42,093 bases of DNA. It comes from Streptomyces humicola (GTDB lineage: Bacteria; Actinomycetota; Actinomycetes; Streptomycetales; Streptomycetaceae). Made by a program: the position numbers and the translations under genes. This document shows, in pieces, positions 1-7,151 of this stretch (the first letter of the stretch is position 1; each line of letters begins with the position of its first letter). The notes beneath the pieces are model-generated. The model was not told the DNA's origin, did not search any database, and saw nothing but the letters and a program-made list of their open reading frames with translations. The stretch lies in assembly GCF_024436035.1 (NCBI RefSeq), contig NZ_JANFNG010000044.1, positions 1 through 42,093 on the forward strand. Reading direction: 5' to 3'.

Positions 1-55
1 CTGGGGGGTGGGCGGGGGCACGCGCCCGGCCCCACCGCCGTCCGACGCCGTCCGG

Positions 56-484
56 CTACTGAACGAGATCGGCGAGCTTGCGCAGGCTCTCGTTGAGCGC
101 GGCCGTCGCCGACTCCTTGAGCTTGCCCGCCATCAGCGTCACCGCAGGCCCGGCGAAGCTGCCGTCCACCCGTACCGTCGTACCGTCGCCGTCCTCGTCA
201 AGCGCGTAGCGCATCCCGAGGTTGACGCCCATCGGGCCCTTGCCCGTGGTGGCCAGCACCCGTTCGGGCTCCAGCTCCGTCACCGTCCAGGTGACCTCCG
301 CGGGGAAGCCCATCAGCTTCATGTTCTCCACGTACTCGGCCTGTGCGGCCAGTGGTGACGGGCCGCCCTTCGGGAAGCTGGTGTGGGTCGCGTTCCACCG
401 ACCGTAGGTGCCGAAGTCGGTCAGCACGTCCCATACCTTCCCGGCCGGGGCCGCGATGCGTGCCTGTGCGGTGACGTCGGCCAT
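56..484 (-). CDS. SRPBCC/START-fold ligand-binding protein
   Basis: A 142-residue protein of the SRPBCC (polyketide cyclase/dehydrase-like) superfamily, a helix-grip fold that encloses hydrophobic ligands. The N-terminal stretch APAGKVWDVLTDFGTYGRW is the usual opening of the family (strand, then the W-x-x-L-x-D-F helix). The last 20 or so residues form the long C-terminal helix (ALNESLRKLADLV). There is no signal peptide, so it should be cytoplasmic. The start is the ATG at 484, which has an AAGGGG ribosome binding site; a longer reading frame upstream has no support. It is transcribed away from the PNPOx-like gene at 606. Ligand and pathway cannot be told from sequence. Confidence 0.85.
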   Translation of the reverse strand: MADVTAQARIAAPAGKVWDVLTDFGTYGRWNATHTSFPKGGPSPLAAQAEYVENMKLMGFPAEVTWTVTELEPERVLATTGKGPMGVNLGMRYALDEDGDGTTVRVDGSFAGPAVTLMAGKLKESATAALNESLRKLADLVQ

Positions 485-540
485 GTGACCACCCCTTGGG
501 CCTCGGGCGCTGCGGCTCGCACGCAGCGGCGGTGTCGCGG

Positions 541-569
541 AACGTAGCCTGACGGGATGCAACATTCAA
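541..569 (-). promoter_or_regulatory. Predicted sigma-70-type promoter of the SRPBCC gene
   Basis: On the minus strand, TTGAAT (564-569) and TACGTT (541-546) are separated by 17 bases, a good HrdB-type spacing. It would start transcription near 534, about 50 bases before the ATG at 484. The shared operator-like motif at 572-589 lies immediately upstream of the -35 box. Confidence 0.5.
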
Positions 570-571
570 TA

Positions 572-589
572 CTGACGACCCATCAGAAA
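572..589 (+). promoter_or_regulatory. Operator-like motif, copy 1
   Basis: CTGACGACCCATCAGAAA is an imperfect palindrome (CTGACGA/ATCAG halves) ending 16 bases before the ATG of the PNPOx-like gene at 606. It matches 17 of 18 bases of a site in the same orientation before the flavoprotein gene starting at 10917. The length and symmetry resemble TetR-family operators, but no TetR gene is in the window. Confidence 0.55.
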
Positions 590-605
590 AGCGAGGCGTG
601 GAGCG

Positions 606-1271
606 ATGGACACCGATGCCTGGTCCGAGCGGCTGCGGCGGGTTCCGGCGCTCGCCGGCCCGCTGCCCGGCTTCGACACCGAACGGGCTCCCGCCGCGCC
701 CGGGGTGCTCTTCGGCCAATGGCTCACCCGCGCACTCGACGACGGCGTTCCCGAACCGCATGTGATGACGCTCAGCACGGTGGACGCCTCCGGGCGGCCG
801 TCGGCGCGCGTCCTGCTGCTGCGCGGCTTCGACCCGGACGACTGCGCCTTCGTCTTCGCCACCGACGCGGGCAGCCGGAAGGGGGCCGAGCTCGCCGGCA
901 ATCCCCATGCCGCGCTGACCTGGTACTGGCCGCTGCACGGACGCCAGGTCCGGATCACCGGCGCCGTAGAGGCGTTGGACCGCCGGGCGGCGCGCCGTGA
1001 CTTCCTCGGACGCAGCGACGCCTCCCGCATTGCCGGATTCACCGGCCGTATGAGCGCCGATCTCGCCAGCCCTGAGGAGTATCAGGAGGGCCGGGCGCGG
1101 GCGCGTGATGTCCTGGCGGCCGATCCGCAGGCCGTGCCCGAGGGCCACACCGTCTACCGGCTGCGGGCCGACGAGGCCGAGTTCTTCCAGGGCGACACCG
1201 GGCGCTTCCACCGGCGCCTGCGCTACGTGCGGGACGACGGCGGCTGGCGCCGAGGTCTGCTGTGGCCGTGA
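606..1271 (+). CDS. Pyridoxamine 5'-phosphate oxidase (PdxH)-like flavoprotein
   Basis: A 221-residue FMN split-barrel protein of the PNPOx family; PdxH enzymes oxidise pyridoxine/pyridoxamine 5'-phosphate to PLP. The FMN-contacting segment SARVLLLRG (about residues 62-70) and the strand SRKGAELAGNPHAALTWYW (about 94-112) follow PdxH closely. The C-terminal PdxH signature (E-F-W-Q-x4-R-x-H-D-R) is recognisable but altered to EFFQGDTGRFHRR, with F for W and R for D. This argues for a PdxH paralogue, possibly with another substrate, rather than the housekeeping enzyme. The start is ATG 606, with a GAGG stretch 9 bases upstream. It is divergent from the SRPBCC gene and sits directly behind operator-like copy 1. 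Confidence 0.8.
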   Translation: MDTDAWSERLRRVPALAGPLPGFDTERAPAAPGVLFGQWLTRALDDGVPEPHVMTLSTVDASGRPSARVLLLRGFDPDDCAFVFATDAGSRKGAELAGNPHAALTWYWPLHGRQVRITGAVEALDRRAARRDFLGRSDASRIAGFTGRMSADLASPEEYQEGRARARDVLAADPQAVPEGHTVYRLRADEAEFFQGDTGRFHRRLRYVRDDGGWRRGLLWP

Positions 1272-1413
1272 GGCGCGCGGCAGCCCATCGGGCAGCGGTG
1301 GTTCACAGCGTGGAACGCCGACGGCCCGCGCGTTGACACACTGTCCGTTGTCCGGGCTCGTCAACCTGCCCAGTATGGGGGCCTCACCGAATTCCGCCCG
1401 GGAGGCCGTTCCT

Positions 1414-2877
1414 GTGCTGACCAGCCCCGCGTCCACTGCGCCTGCCGCCCACCGGTTCCGTTCCAAGGTCCGGCTCATGCCGCTGGTCGCGCTGATCTTC
1501 TTCAGTGTCTCCGGCGGCGCCTACGGCCTCGAACCGCTCTTCAGCTCCTCGGGACCGGGCGCGGCCATGCTGCTGCTCTTCCTGACCCCCCTCGTCTACA
1601 GCGTCCCGGTGGCGCTGTTCACGTCGGAGCTGAGCTCGGCGATTCCGGTCGAGGGCGGTTACTACCAGTGGTGCAAGCGGGCCTTCGGTGAATTCGGCGG
1701 CTTTCAGATCGGCATGCTGCAGTGGCTCACCAGCCTGGTCGACATGGCCCTCTACCCGGTCATGTTCGCCGACTACCTCTCCAACATCGTGCCGTCGGCG
1801 GCGGACGGGAAGACCGACTTGTTCACCATTCCGGGGTTCGGACCCATCGGCTCCTTCGTCGTCGACGAACACTGGGTCATCGGGGTGGTGTGCGTCGTCG
1901 TGCCGCTGACACTGCTCAACATCCGCGGCATCAAGAGCGTCGGCGACAGCTCGATGGCGTTCACGGTGCTCGCCGTCGCGCCCTTCGTCCTGCTCGCCGT
2001 CTGGGGCATCCCGCAGCTGTTCACCCACCACGTGAACCCCGTCGCTCCGTTCGCCCCGGCGCACACCTCCGCGTTCTCCGCCATGGGTGCGGGACTGCTG
2101 GTGGTGATGTGGAACTACAACGGATTCGACAGCATCTCCACCGTCACCGAGGAGATCGACGAACCGCGCAGGAACCTGCCCAAGGCGCTCTTCCTCTCCA
2201 TCGGACTGATCATCCTCGCCTATGTCATCCCCTCGCTCGGAGCGCTGGCGGACGGCGGCTGGAGCAAATGGCAGGACGGCGACTTCGCCTCCATCGGGGG
2301 ATCACTCGGCGGCACCTGGCTGATGTGGGCGATATCCATCGGCGGGATGTTCTCCGCCTGGGGCCTGTACTCCTCGCTGCTGATGTCGAATTCACGCATC
2401 CCGTTCGTGATGGCCGAGGACGGCTGGATCCCCAAGCGCTTCGTGCGCACCAGCCCCAAGTACGACACGCCGGTCATGGCCATCGTCGTCTGCTCGGTCT
2501 TCTACGCCGTCTTCTGCAACGACTCGTTCAGCAACCTGCTCGACTTCGACGTCATTCTCACCAACCTCACCCTCCTGATGGAACTCGCGGCGCTCATCGC
2601 GCTCCGCATCAAGGAGCCCGGGCTGCCGCGGCCCTACCGCATCCCCGGCGGATGGCCCGGTATCGCGCTGATGGCCGTGCCGTTGACCGCGGTGATCTGC
2701 TGGGCCGGCTGGAACGTCGTGAAGGAGGGCGGCGCCACCTTGCACCACACCCTCTACGCGGTCGCCTTCAGTGTCGTCGTCTACTTCCCGCTGCGCCTCT
2801 ACCGCAAGTCCCGTGCGGTCGCACCGGAGGCCGCGGCAGCGGGCGAGGCCACTCACGGCAGTCATCCGCAAGGATGA
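1414..2877 (+). CDS. APC-superfamily amino acid permease
   Basis: A 487-residue integral membrane protein with about 12 hydrophobic segments. The opening LMPLVALIFFSVSGGAYGLE is the family's TM1 with its glycine-rich unwound stretch, and SSAIPVEGGYYQWCKRAFG is TM3 with the conserved E-GG-Y-W pattern. The middle WNYNGFDSISTVTEEIDEPRRN is also typical of amino acid/polyamine/organocation transporters. The substrate is unknown. I chose GTG 1414 because GGGAGG lies 8 bases upstream; an in-frame ATG at 1375 would add 13 residues but lacks such a site. It appears monocistronic: the PNPOx gene ends 142 bases upstream and the next gene starts 93 bases downstream. Confidence 0.85.
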   Translation: MLTSPASTAPAAHRFRSKVRLMPLVALIFFSVSGGAYGLEPLFSSSGPGAAMLLLFLTPLVYSVPVALFTSELSSAIPVEGGYYQWCKRAFGEFGGFQIGMLQWLTSLVDMALYPVMFADYLSNIVPSAADGKTDLFTIPGFGPIGSFVVDEHWVIGVVCVVVPLTLLNIRGIKSVGDSSMAFTVLAVAPFVLLAVWGIPQLFTHHVNPVAPFAPAHTSAFSAMGAGLLVVMWNYNGFDSISTVTEEIDEPRRNLPKALFLSIGLIILAYVIPSLGALADGGWSKWQDGDFASIGGSLGGTWLMWAISIGGMFSAWGLYSSLLMSNSRIPFVMAEDGWIPKRFVRTSPKYDTPVMAIVVCSVFYAVFCNDSFSNLLDFDVILTNLTLLMELAALIALRIKEPGLPRPYRIPGGWPGIALMAVPLTAVICWAGWNVVKEGGATLHHTLYAVAFSVVVYFPLRLYRKSRAVAPEAAAAGEATHGSHPQG

Positions 2878-2970
2878 GACCGCGGTCAGGTGCGCCCTTC
2901 TCCGGACGGATGGGCAAATGCCTCCGTGCGGGGATGCTTCGGGCGTGAAACGCCTGATGGGGTGGGAGCC

Positions 2971-3519
2971 GTGCACAGCGACACCCGGCCCGAGGACCCG
3001 ACACGCGACGACGTCCCGCAGCTCAGCAGGGAGCTGGGTACCGCGGTCGCCAGTGCCCGGCGCCGCGCCTCGCGGGACGGCGACCGTCAGCTGGACACGG
3101 CACACCTGCTCCACTCGCTGCTCGAATCCGACCAGCGGTCGCGCGAGGTGCTCGGCAGCGCCGGCGGGCAGGTCGTGCGCGTCCTCGCCTACCTGGCGCA
3201 GCGCACCATCGGCTACGGCATCCGGTGGCGCGGCACCATCGAGGACTCCGGCGCCCTCCCGGTGGTGGCCGCCGGCGCGGCGCCCGGCTGGAGCCCGGCC
3301 GCCTCCGCCGCGCTCCATGACGCCGAGGCGCGCGCGGCCGCACGCGGAAGGCCGGTTGCCGAGGGGACCGATCTGCTCGGCGCGCTCGCCGCGGACCCCG
3401 AGTGCCGGGCCGTGGAGGTGCTGAGGGCCGCCGGCATCGACCCGCAGCGGCTCACCTCCGTGCTGTCCGGCCGCGGGGCTGTCAGGGGCTACAGGGATGA
3501 CGGACCTGTTGCGAGCTGA
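2971..3519 (+). CDS. Clp N-terminal-domain-like protein
   Basis: A 182-residue protein without an ATPase domain. Two copies of a Clp R (ClpA/B/C N-domain) repeat are visible: one around residues 30-65 (RQLDTAHLLHSLLES) and one around 120-165 (AEGTDLLGALAADPECRAVEVLRAAGID). In ClpC these repeats bind adaptors or substrates. Stand-alone N-domain proteins are common in actinomycetes, and their role is not settled. GTG 2971 is taken as the start because the protein aligns from just before the first repeat. The ribosome binding site GGGAG is only 2 bases away, so the in-frame GTG at 2962 remains possible. The EamA gene follows after 12 bases, so the two may be co-transcribed. Confidence 0.7.
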   Translation: MHSDTRPEDPTRDDVPQLSRELGTAVASARRRASRDGDRQLDTAHLLHSLLESDQRSREVLGSAGGQVVRVLAYLAQRTIGYGIRWRGTIEDSGALPVVAAGAAPGWSPAASAALHDAEARAAARGRPVAEGTDLLGALAADPECRAVEVLRAAGIDPQRLTSVLSGRGAVRGYRDDGPVAS

Positions 3520-3531
3520 GATGATGACCCG

Positions 3532-4590
3532 ATGCACGGGTCGGATCGGATATCGGGCGATACAGCGATGTCAGGTGGTAGAGCGGGGAGGCGGACCGGC
3601 CTCCTCCTGGCGCTGCTGTCTGCGCTCTCCTTCGGGGGTTCGGGGGTCGCGGCCAAGCCGCTGATCGAAGCAGGGCTGAGCCCGCTGCACGTGGTGTGGC
3701 TACGTGCTGCCGGGGCCGCACTGGTGATGCTGCCCGTCGCGATACGGCACACCGGGACGCTGCGGCGTCGTCCCGGGCTGCTCCTTGGCTTCGGTCTGCT
3801 CGCCGTCGCCGGCGTGCAGGCCTGCTACTTCGCGGCGATCTCCCGCATCCCGGTGGGCGTCGCGCTGCTGGTGGAGTACCTCGGGCCCGCGCTGCTGCTG
3901 GGCTGGGTGCGGTTCGTCCAGCGGCGGCCGGTCAGCCGGGCGGCGACGCTGGGAGCGGTGCTCGCGGTCACCGGGCTCGCATGCGTGGTGCAGATCTGGA
4001 GCGGGCTGCGGTTCGATGCGCTCGGGCTGATGCTGGCGCTGGGGGCGGCATGCTGCCAGGTCGGCTACTTCGTCCTGTCCGCTCACGGCAGCGAGGGCGA
4101 GAACGCGGTCGACCCGCTCGCCGTCATCTCCTACGGGCTGCTGATCGGCGCCGCGGTCCTCACCGTGGTGGCCAGACCGTGGGAGATGCACTGGCAGTTG
4201 CTCGGCCGCCAGGTCGCGTTCGGCGACCGGAGCGTGCCCGCCGTGCTGCTCGTCGCCTGGGTGGTGCTGGTGGCCACCGTACTCGCCTACCTCACGGGCG
4301 TCGTCTCGGTGCGCCGGCTCTCGCCCCCGGTGGCCGGTGTGGTGGCCTGCCTGGAGGCGGTCTGCGCGACCGTGCTCGCCTGGGTACTGCTCGGCGAACA
4401 CCTCGGCGCTCCGCAGGTGGTCGGTGGCATCCTGGTGCTCACCGGAGCCTTCATCGCGCAGACGACGACGCCGAAGCAACCGGTCGACGTCGTCGTAGAG
4501 CCGCTGCCCGAACCGTCCGCGAGTGACCACGGCCCGGCCCGCGAGGGCGCCGCGGAAAGCCGGTTGCCCGGCTGCGCGCCCTCGGCCTAG
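3532..4590 (+). CDS. EamA/DMT-family transporter 1
   Basis: A membrane protein of up to 352 residues with ten predicted helices in two EamA repeats. The first repeat begins at LLLALLSALSFGGSGVAAKPLIEAGLSP; the second ends with ACLEAVCATVLAWVLLGEH, the usual EamA P-x-x-A/L-GE signature region. The family exports small metabolites and amino acids; the substrate is unknown here. The last 45 residues are a soluble Pro/Glu-rich tail. Two starts are possible: ATG 3532, which sits in the loop of a small hairpin (GACCCG/CGGGTC), and ATG 3568, closer to where the first helix begins. Neither has a strong ribosome binding site. Confidence 0.8.
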   Translation: MHGSDRISGDTAMSGGRAGRRTGLLLALLSALSFGGSGVAAKPLIEAGLSPLHVVWLRAAGAALVMLPVAIRHTGTLRRRPGLLLGFGLLAVAGVQACYFAAISRIPVGVALLVEYLGPALLLGWVRFVQRRPVSRAATLGAVLAVTGLACVVQIWSGLRFDALGLMLALGAACCQVGYFVLSAHGSEGENAVDPLAVISYGLLIGAAVLTVVARPWEMHWQLLGRQVAFGDRSVPAVLLVAWVVLVATVLAYLTGVVSVRRLSPPVAGVVACLEAVCATVLAWVLLGEHLGAPQVVGGILVLTGAFIAQTTTPKQPVDVVVEPLPEPSASDHGPAREGAAESRLPGCAPSA

Positions 4591-4593
4591 GCT
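4564..4593 (+). promoter_or_regulatory. Promoter of a leaderless leader-peptide transcript
   Basis: TTGCCC (4564-4569) and TAGGCT (4588-4593) are 18 bases apart. An ATG follows 7 bases after the -10 box, exactly where transcription should begin. The promoter overlaps the last codons of the upstream EamA gene, so the downstream EamA gene at 4748 probably has its own regulated transcript. Confidence 0.6.
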
Positions 4594-4600
4594 GCCGATT

Positions 4601-4636
4601 ATGCACAAGACCGTTCTCCCGCCGCCTGCCGCCTAG
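4601..4636 (+). CDS. Predicted 11-residue leader peptide (MHKTVLPPPAA)
   Basis: A very short frame starting at the predicted +1 base and reading M-H-K-T-V-L-P-P-P-A-A-stop. Three consecutive proline codons (4619-4627) sit just before and inside the 5' arm of a hairpin whose loop carries the UAG stop. Poly-proline runs are known to slow ribosomes and need EF-P. The placement (promoter, short peptide, two alternative hairpins, transporter gene) is that of a translation-coupled attenuator. The peptide itself matches nothing I recognise; translation is inferred, not shown. Confidence 0.5.
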   Translation: MHKTVLPPPAA

Positions 4637-4645
4637 GGCGGGCAG
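4626..4645 (+). promoter_or_regulatory. Hairpin overlapping the leader peptide end
   Basis: CTGCCGCC (4626-4633) pairs with GGC (4637-4639) and GGCAG (4641-4645), leaving one bulged G; the loop is the UAG stop codon. Its 3' arm contains CGGGC (4639-4643), which could instead pair with GCCCG (4665-4669) in the next hairpin. This gives mutually exclusive structures. Confidence 0.5.
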
Positions 4646-4658
4646 CGAAGCCTCGGAA

Positions 4659-4689
4659 GACCGGGCCCGGGCGCGTCCCCGGGCAGGTC
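4659..4689 (+). terminator. Strong GC hairpin in the leader, candidate attenuator terminator
   Basis: GACC (4659-4662) pairs with GGTC (4686-4689), and GCCCGGG (4665-4671) with CCCGGGC (4678-4684), around a 6-base loop. It lies 59 bases before the GTG of the EamA gene at 4748. There is no U-tract, as is common for actinomycete terminators. A smaller pairing, ACGGAA (about 4701) with TTCCGT (about 4730), lies next to the ribosome binding site. Confidence 0.45.
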
Positions 4690-4747
4690 GTCGCTGTCCG
4701 CAGACGGAATCACGCGACCACCTGACGTCTTCCGTTGGAGAACACCC

Positions 4748-5740
4748 GTGTCATCCTTCTCACCGTTCCACCGGCATGCCCATGTCCTGTCGGTATGGCA
4801 GGGCGTGCTGTGCGTGGCTTTCGCAGGCGCCGCCTGGGGTACGACGGGCGCTGCCGCCGTCCTCATCCACCGCGGCAGCGGACTCGGCCCGCTCGCCATG
4901 ACGTTCTGGCGCTGCGTCGGCGGACTCGTCGTCCTGCTTCCCCTGTACGCCGTGGCGCGCGGCAACCGGCGGCCGGTGAGTGCCGGCAGCCGCGAGCCGC
5001 GGTGGCGCGCCTGCGCCCGGATCGTCGCCACCGGGCTCGGCCTGACCGTCTTCCAGGGCGCCTACTTCGCGGCCGTCCAGGCGACGGGGCTGGCCGTCGC
5101 CACCGTCGTCACGCTCGGCGCCACCCCGGTGCTCGTGGCGGTCGCCGAACGCTTCACCGTCGGCGAACGGCTCGGGCGCGCCGGTGGCACCGCCGTCGCC
5201 GGTGCGCTCACCGGGCTCGCCGTGCTCGTGCTGGGTGGATCCGGCGCGGGCGGCGCGGTGCGGGCCGACGGCGTGGGGCTTGCGGCGCTGTCCGCCGCCG
5301 GATACGCGAGCGTGATCCTGCTCGCCCGCCACCACCGCCTCGGTGGCGGCGAGGCCGACGCGCTGCGGACCACCGTGTGGTCGTTCGTGATCGGCGCGGT
5401 GTGCCTGCTGCCGTTCGCCGCCGCCGAGGGAATGTGGCCGAGCGGCCATCAACTCGGCCGCACGCTGGGGCTGTTCGGCTACCTCGCGGCGGTGCCGACG
5501 GCGCTCGCCTACGCGGCGTACTTCGCGGGCCTCGCCGTCGTACGCGGCTCGACGGCCGCCGTGCTCACGCTGATCGAGCCGGTGACCGCGGCGGTTATCG
5601 CGGTCGTCGCCCTCGGCGAGCGGCTCGCCGCCACGACCGTGGTGGGGACGGTGATGCTGGTCGGCGCCGTCGCCGTCCTCGCGGTGAGCGAGGCACGGCT
5701 CGGCGCAGAGCCGCGGCGCCCGGCCGCCGCGGCGGGCTGA
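4748..5740 (+). CDS. EamA/DMT-family transporter 2, leader-controlled
   Basis: A 330-residue membrane protein with about ten helices and two EamA repeats. [22 protein letters not shown] opens repeat 1, and [24 protein letters not shown] is the conserved end of repeat 2. It is a probable exporter of an amino acid or other small metabolite. The start is GTG 4748 with TTGGAG 9 bases upstream. The 147-base leader contains its own promoter, a Pro-Pro-Pro peptide and two hairpins, so expression probably responds to ribosome pausing. The stop codon abuts the stop of the convergent PaiB-family gene with no gap. Confidence 0.85.
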   Translation: MSSFSPFHRHAHVLSVWQGVLCVAFAGAAWGTTGAAAVLIHRGSGLGPLAMTFWRCVGGLVVLLPLYAVARGNRRPVSAGSREPRWRACARIVATGLGLTVFQGAYFAAVQATGLAVATVVTLGATPVLVAVAERFTVGERLGRAGGTAVAGALTGLAVLVLGGSGAGGAVRADGVGLAALSAAGYASVILLARHHRLGGGEADALRTTVWSFVIGAVCLLPFAAAEGMWPSGHQLGRTLGLFGYLAAVPTALAYAAYFAGLAVVRGSTAAVLTLIEPVTAAVIAVVALGERLAATTVVGTVMLVGAVAVLAVSEARLGAEPRRPAAAAG

Positions 5741-6385
5741 TCAGCCCTGGTCCTGGGCGGTGAGGCGGTGCAGCTGCTGGGCGCGCGCCGCCTCGTCGCG
5801 CGGGGCGCCGCGCTCGGCGAGCAGGTCAGTGACCCGGCGCTGCATCTCGCGCGGCTTGTTGCCGCCGTACTTGAACTTGGCGCGCACCTTGGTGACGTCG
5901 AGGATCACTCCCCGTATGCCGGGCAGCATGCGGCCGAACGGCGGCTGACCGGGCGCCACTTGGGCGTAGTCGCCGCGCGGCTGGAAGTGCGCGAGCTGCC
6001 GGTGGAGCAGATCCGCCTTCTCCGCCGGATCGTCGACGATGCGGGCGGTGCAGTGCAGTTGGACGGCCGCGTAGTAGCTGGTCGGCGTACCGTGCTCGGG
6101 CGGTACGTCGTCGGGGGCGTGCCACGGCCCGGGGATGAACGCGTAGTCGTCGACGACGCTCAGCACGACGCGGGGATCGGCCTCCAGCGCAGCCCAGACG
6201 GGGTTGGGGCGGGCGAGATGGGTGACCACCTCGCCGCGCTCCGCGTCGTACGCGAAGTGCATCGGCTGGACGAACGGCGGGTCGCCGGGCAGCCCGTTGA
6301 CGGCGAGCTGGCCGAAGTCATGGGCGGCCAGCCAGTTCTGCCACTCGGCGTCGTCGTGCGCCGCGTCCCAGGGGTGGATCAGCAT
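5741..6385 (-). CDS. PaiB-family FMN-binding split-barrel protein
   Basis: A 214-residue member of the PaiB (FMN-binding negative transcriptional regulator) family. Visible family features are the opening LIHPWDAAHDDAEW, the FMN strand segment VQPMHFAYDAERGEVVTHLARPNPVW, and the C-terminal half GVILDVTKVRAKFKYGGNK, where KFKxxxN is the PaiB hallmark. In Bacillus PaiB affects sporulation and protease genes, but most homologues are uncharacterised flavoproteins. The ATG at 6385 shares its A with the TGA of the upstream flavoprotein gene and has GGGGAG just before it, so the two are translationally coupled. An in-frame GTG at 6388 is an alternative. Confidence 0.85.
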   Translation of the reverse strand: MLIHPWDAAHDDAEWQNWLAAHDFGQLAVNGLPGDPPFVQPMHFAYDAERGEVVTHLARPNPVWAALEADPRVVLSVVDDYAFIPGPWHAPDDVPPEHGTPTSYYAAVQLHCTARIVDDPAEKADLLHRQLAHFQPRGDYAQVAPGQPPFGRMLPGIRGVILDVTKVRAKFKYGGNKPREMQRRVTDLLAERGAPRDEAARAQQLHRLTAQDQG

Positions 6386-7083
6386 CACATCTCCCCGCGC
6401 CGGGTGAGGTAGGAGGGCGTGGCGATGGCCGGGTCGAGGCCGACGGCCGGCAGCGGGGTGCCGTAGGCGGGGACGACGGGCAGGACACCGCTCCAGTAGG
6501 GGAGCGTCAGGTCCTCGGGATCGTCGTTGGGGCCGCCGGAGCGGATCTTCGCCGAGACCTCCTCCAGATCGAGGCGGATCACGGCGGTGGCCGCGAGCTC
6601 CTTGGCATTGGCGCGGCGCGAGTCGTCGGCGCGGCCGGGCACGATGTGGTTGACGAGGGCGTCCAGCGCCGTCGCGCGCTCTGCCGGGTCGGTCACCTCA
6701 TAGGCGGTGCCGTGTACCACGACCGAGCGGTAGTTGATCGAATGGTGGAAGGCGGAGCGGGCCAGCACGATGCCGTCGACGAGCGTGACGGTCAGGCAGA
6801 CGGGCAGCCCCGCCTCCTCGCCGGCGCCGCGCAGCGGGCGCGATCCGGTGGACCCGTGGACGTAGAGGCGCTCGCCGACACGTGCGTAGAGGGTGGGCAG
6901 GACGACGGGGGCGCCGTCGCGCACGAAGCCGAGATGGCAGACGTACCCCTCGTCGAGCACCGAGTGGACGAGATCCCGGTCCCAGGAGGCGCGTTCGCGG
7001 GAGCGTGTCGGAACGGTGCGCTCGGTGGCCCGGTAGGCGTCGTCGGAGGTCTCGGTGGTCGTGGCGGACGCGGCGGGGGACAT
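6385..7083 (-). CDS. PNPOx/NimA-like flavin split-barrel protein
   Basis: A 232-residue protein of the pyridoxamine 5'-phosphate oxidase-like/nitroimidazole-resistance group. VHSVLDEGYVCHLGFVRDGAPVVLPTLYARVGERLYVHGS is the typical first half: VLDEG, then the barrel strands around the flavin. HHSINYRSVVVHG is the second conserved block. It lacks the PdxH C-terminal signature, so PLP synthesis is unlikely. ATG 7083 has AAAGGAG 9 bases upstream. It is the first gene of a two-gene operon with the PaiB protein and is divergent from a MocR regulator, a pairing that usually means control by that regulator. Confidence 0.85.
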   Translation of the reverse strand: MSPAASATTTETSDDAYRATERTVPTRSRERASWDRDLVHSVLDEGYVCHLGFVRDGAPVVLPTLYARVGERLYVHGSTGSRPLRGAGEEAGLPVCLTVTLVDGIVLARSAFHHSINYRSVVVHGTAYEVTDPAERATALDALVNHIVPGRADDSRRANAKELAATAVIRLDLEEVSAKIRSGGPNDDPEDLTLPYWSGVLPVVPAYGTPLPAVGLDPAIATPSYLTRRGEM

Positions 7084-7115
7084 GGGCGCTCTCCTTTGCG
7101 TGTTGCGCGGCAAGC

Positions 7116-7144
7116 TTGCTCGAGATTTTGCATTAGTTCATAAT
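7116..7144 (+). promoter_or_regulatory. Promoter of the MocR gene with overlapping palindrome
   Basis: TTGCTC (7116-7121) and CATAAT (7139-7144) are 17 bases apart, and a GTG codon follows 7 bases later at 7152, suggesting a leaderless mRNA. The perfect palindrome GCAAGCTTGC (7110-7119) overlaps the -35 box and lies in the same divergent region as the flavoprotein gene at 7083. It is a candidate MocR operator. Confidence 0.5.
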
Positions 7145-7151
7145 GTCGTTT

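Noticed and set aside
1333-1376. TTGACA (1333) as a promoter for the APC permease
   Set aside because: No TANNNT hexamer lies 16-19 bases downstream; the CAGTAT near 1371 is 32 bases away. A GTTGAC/GTCAAC inverted pair is present but short.
198-1478. Long minus-strand frames over the PNPOx and SRPBCC genes
   Set aside because: They are shadow frames of GC-rich genes, with arginine/alanine-rich composition and no domain; the same applies to other long opposite-frame stretches in the window.
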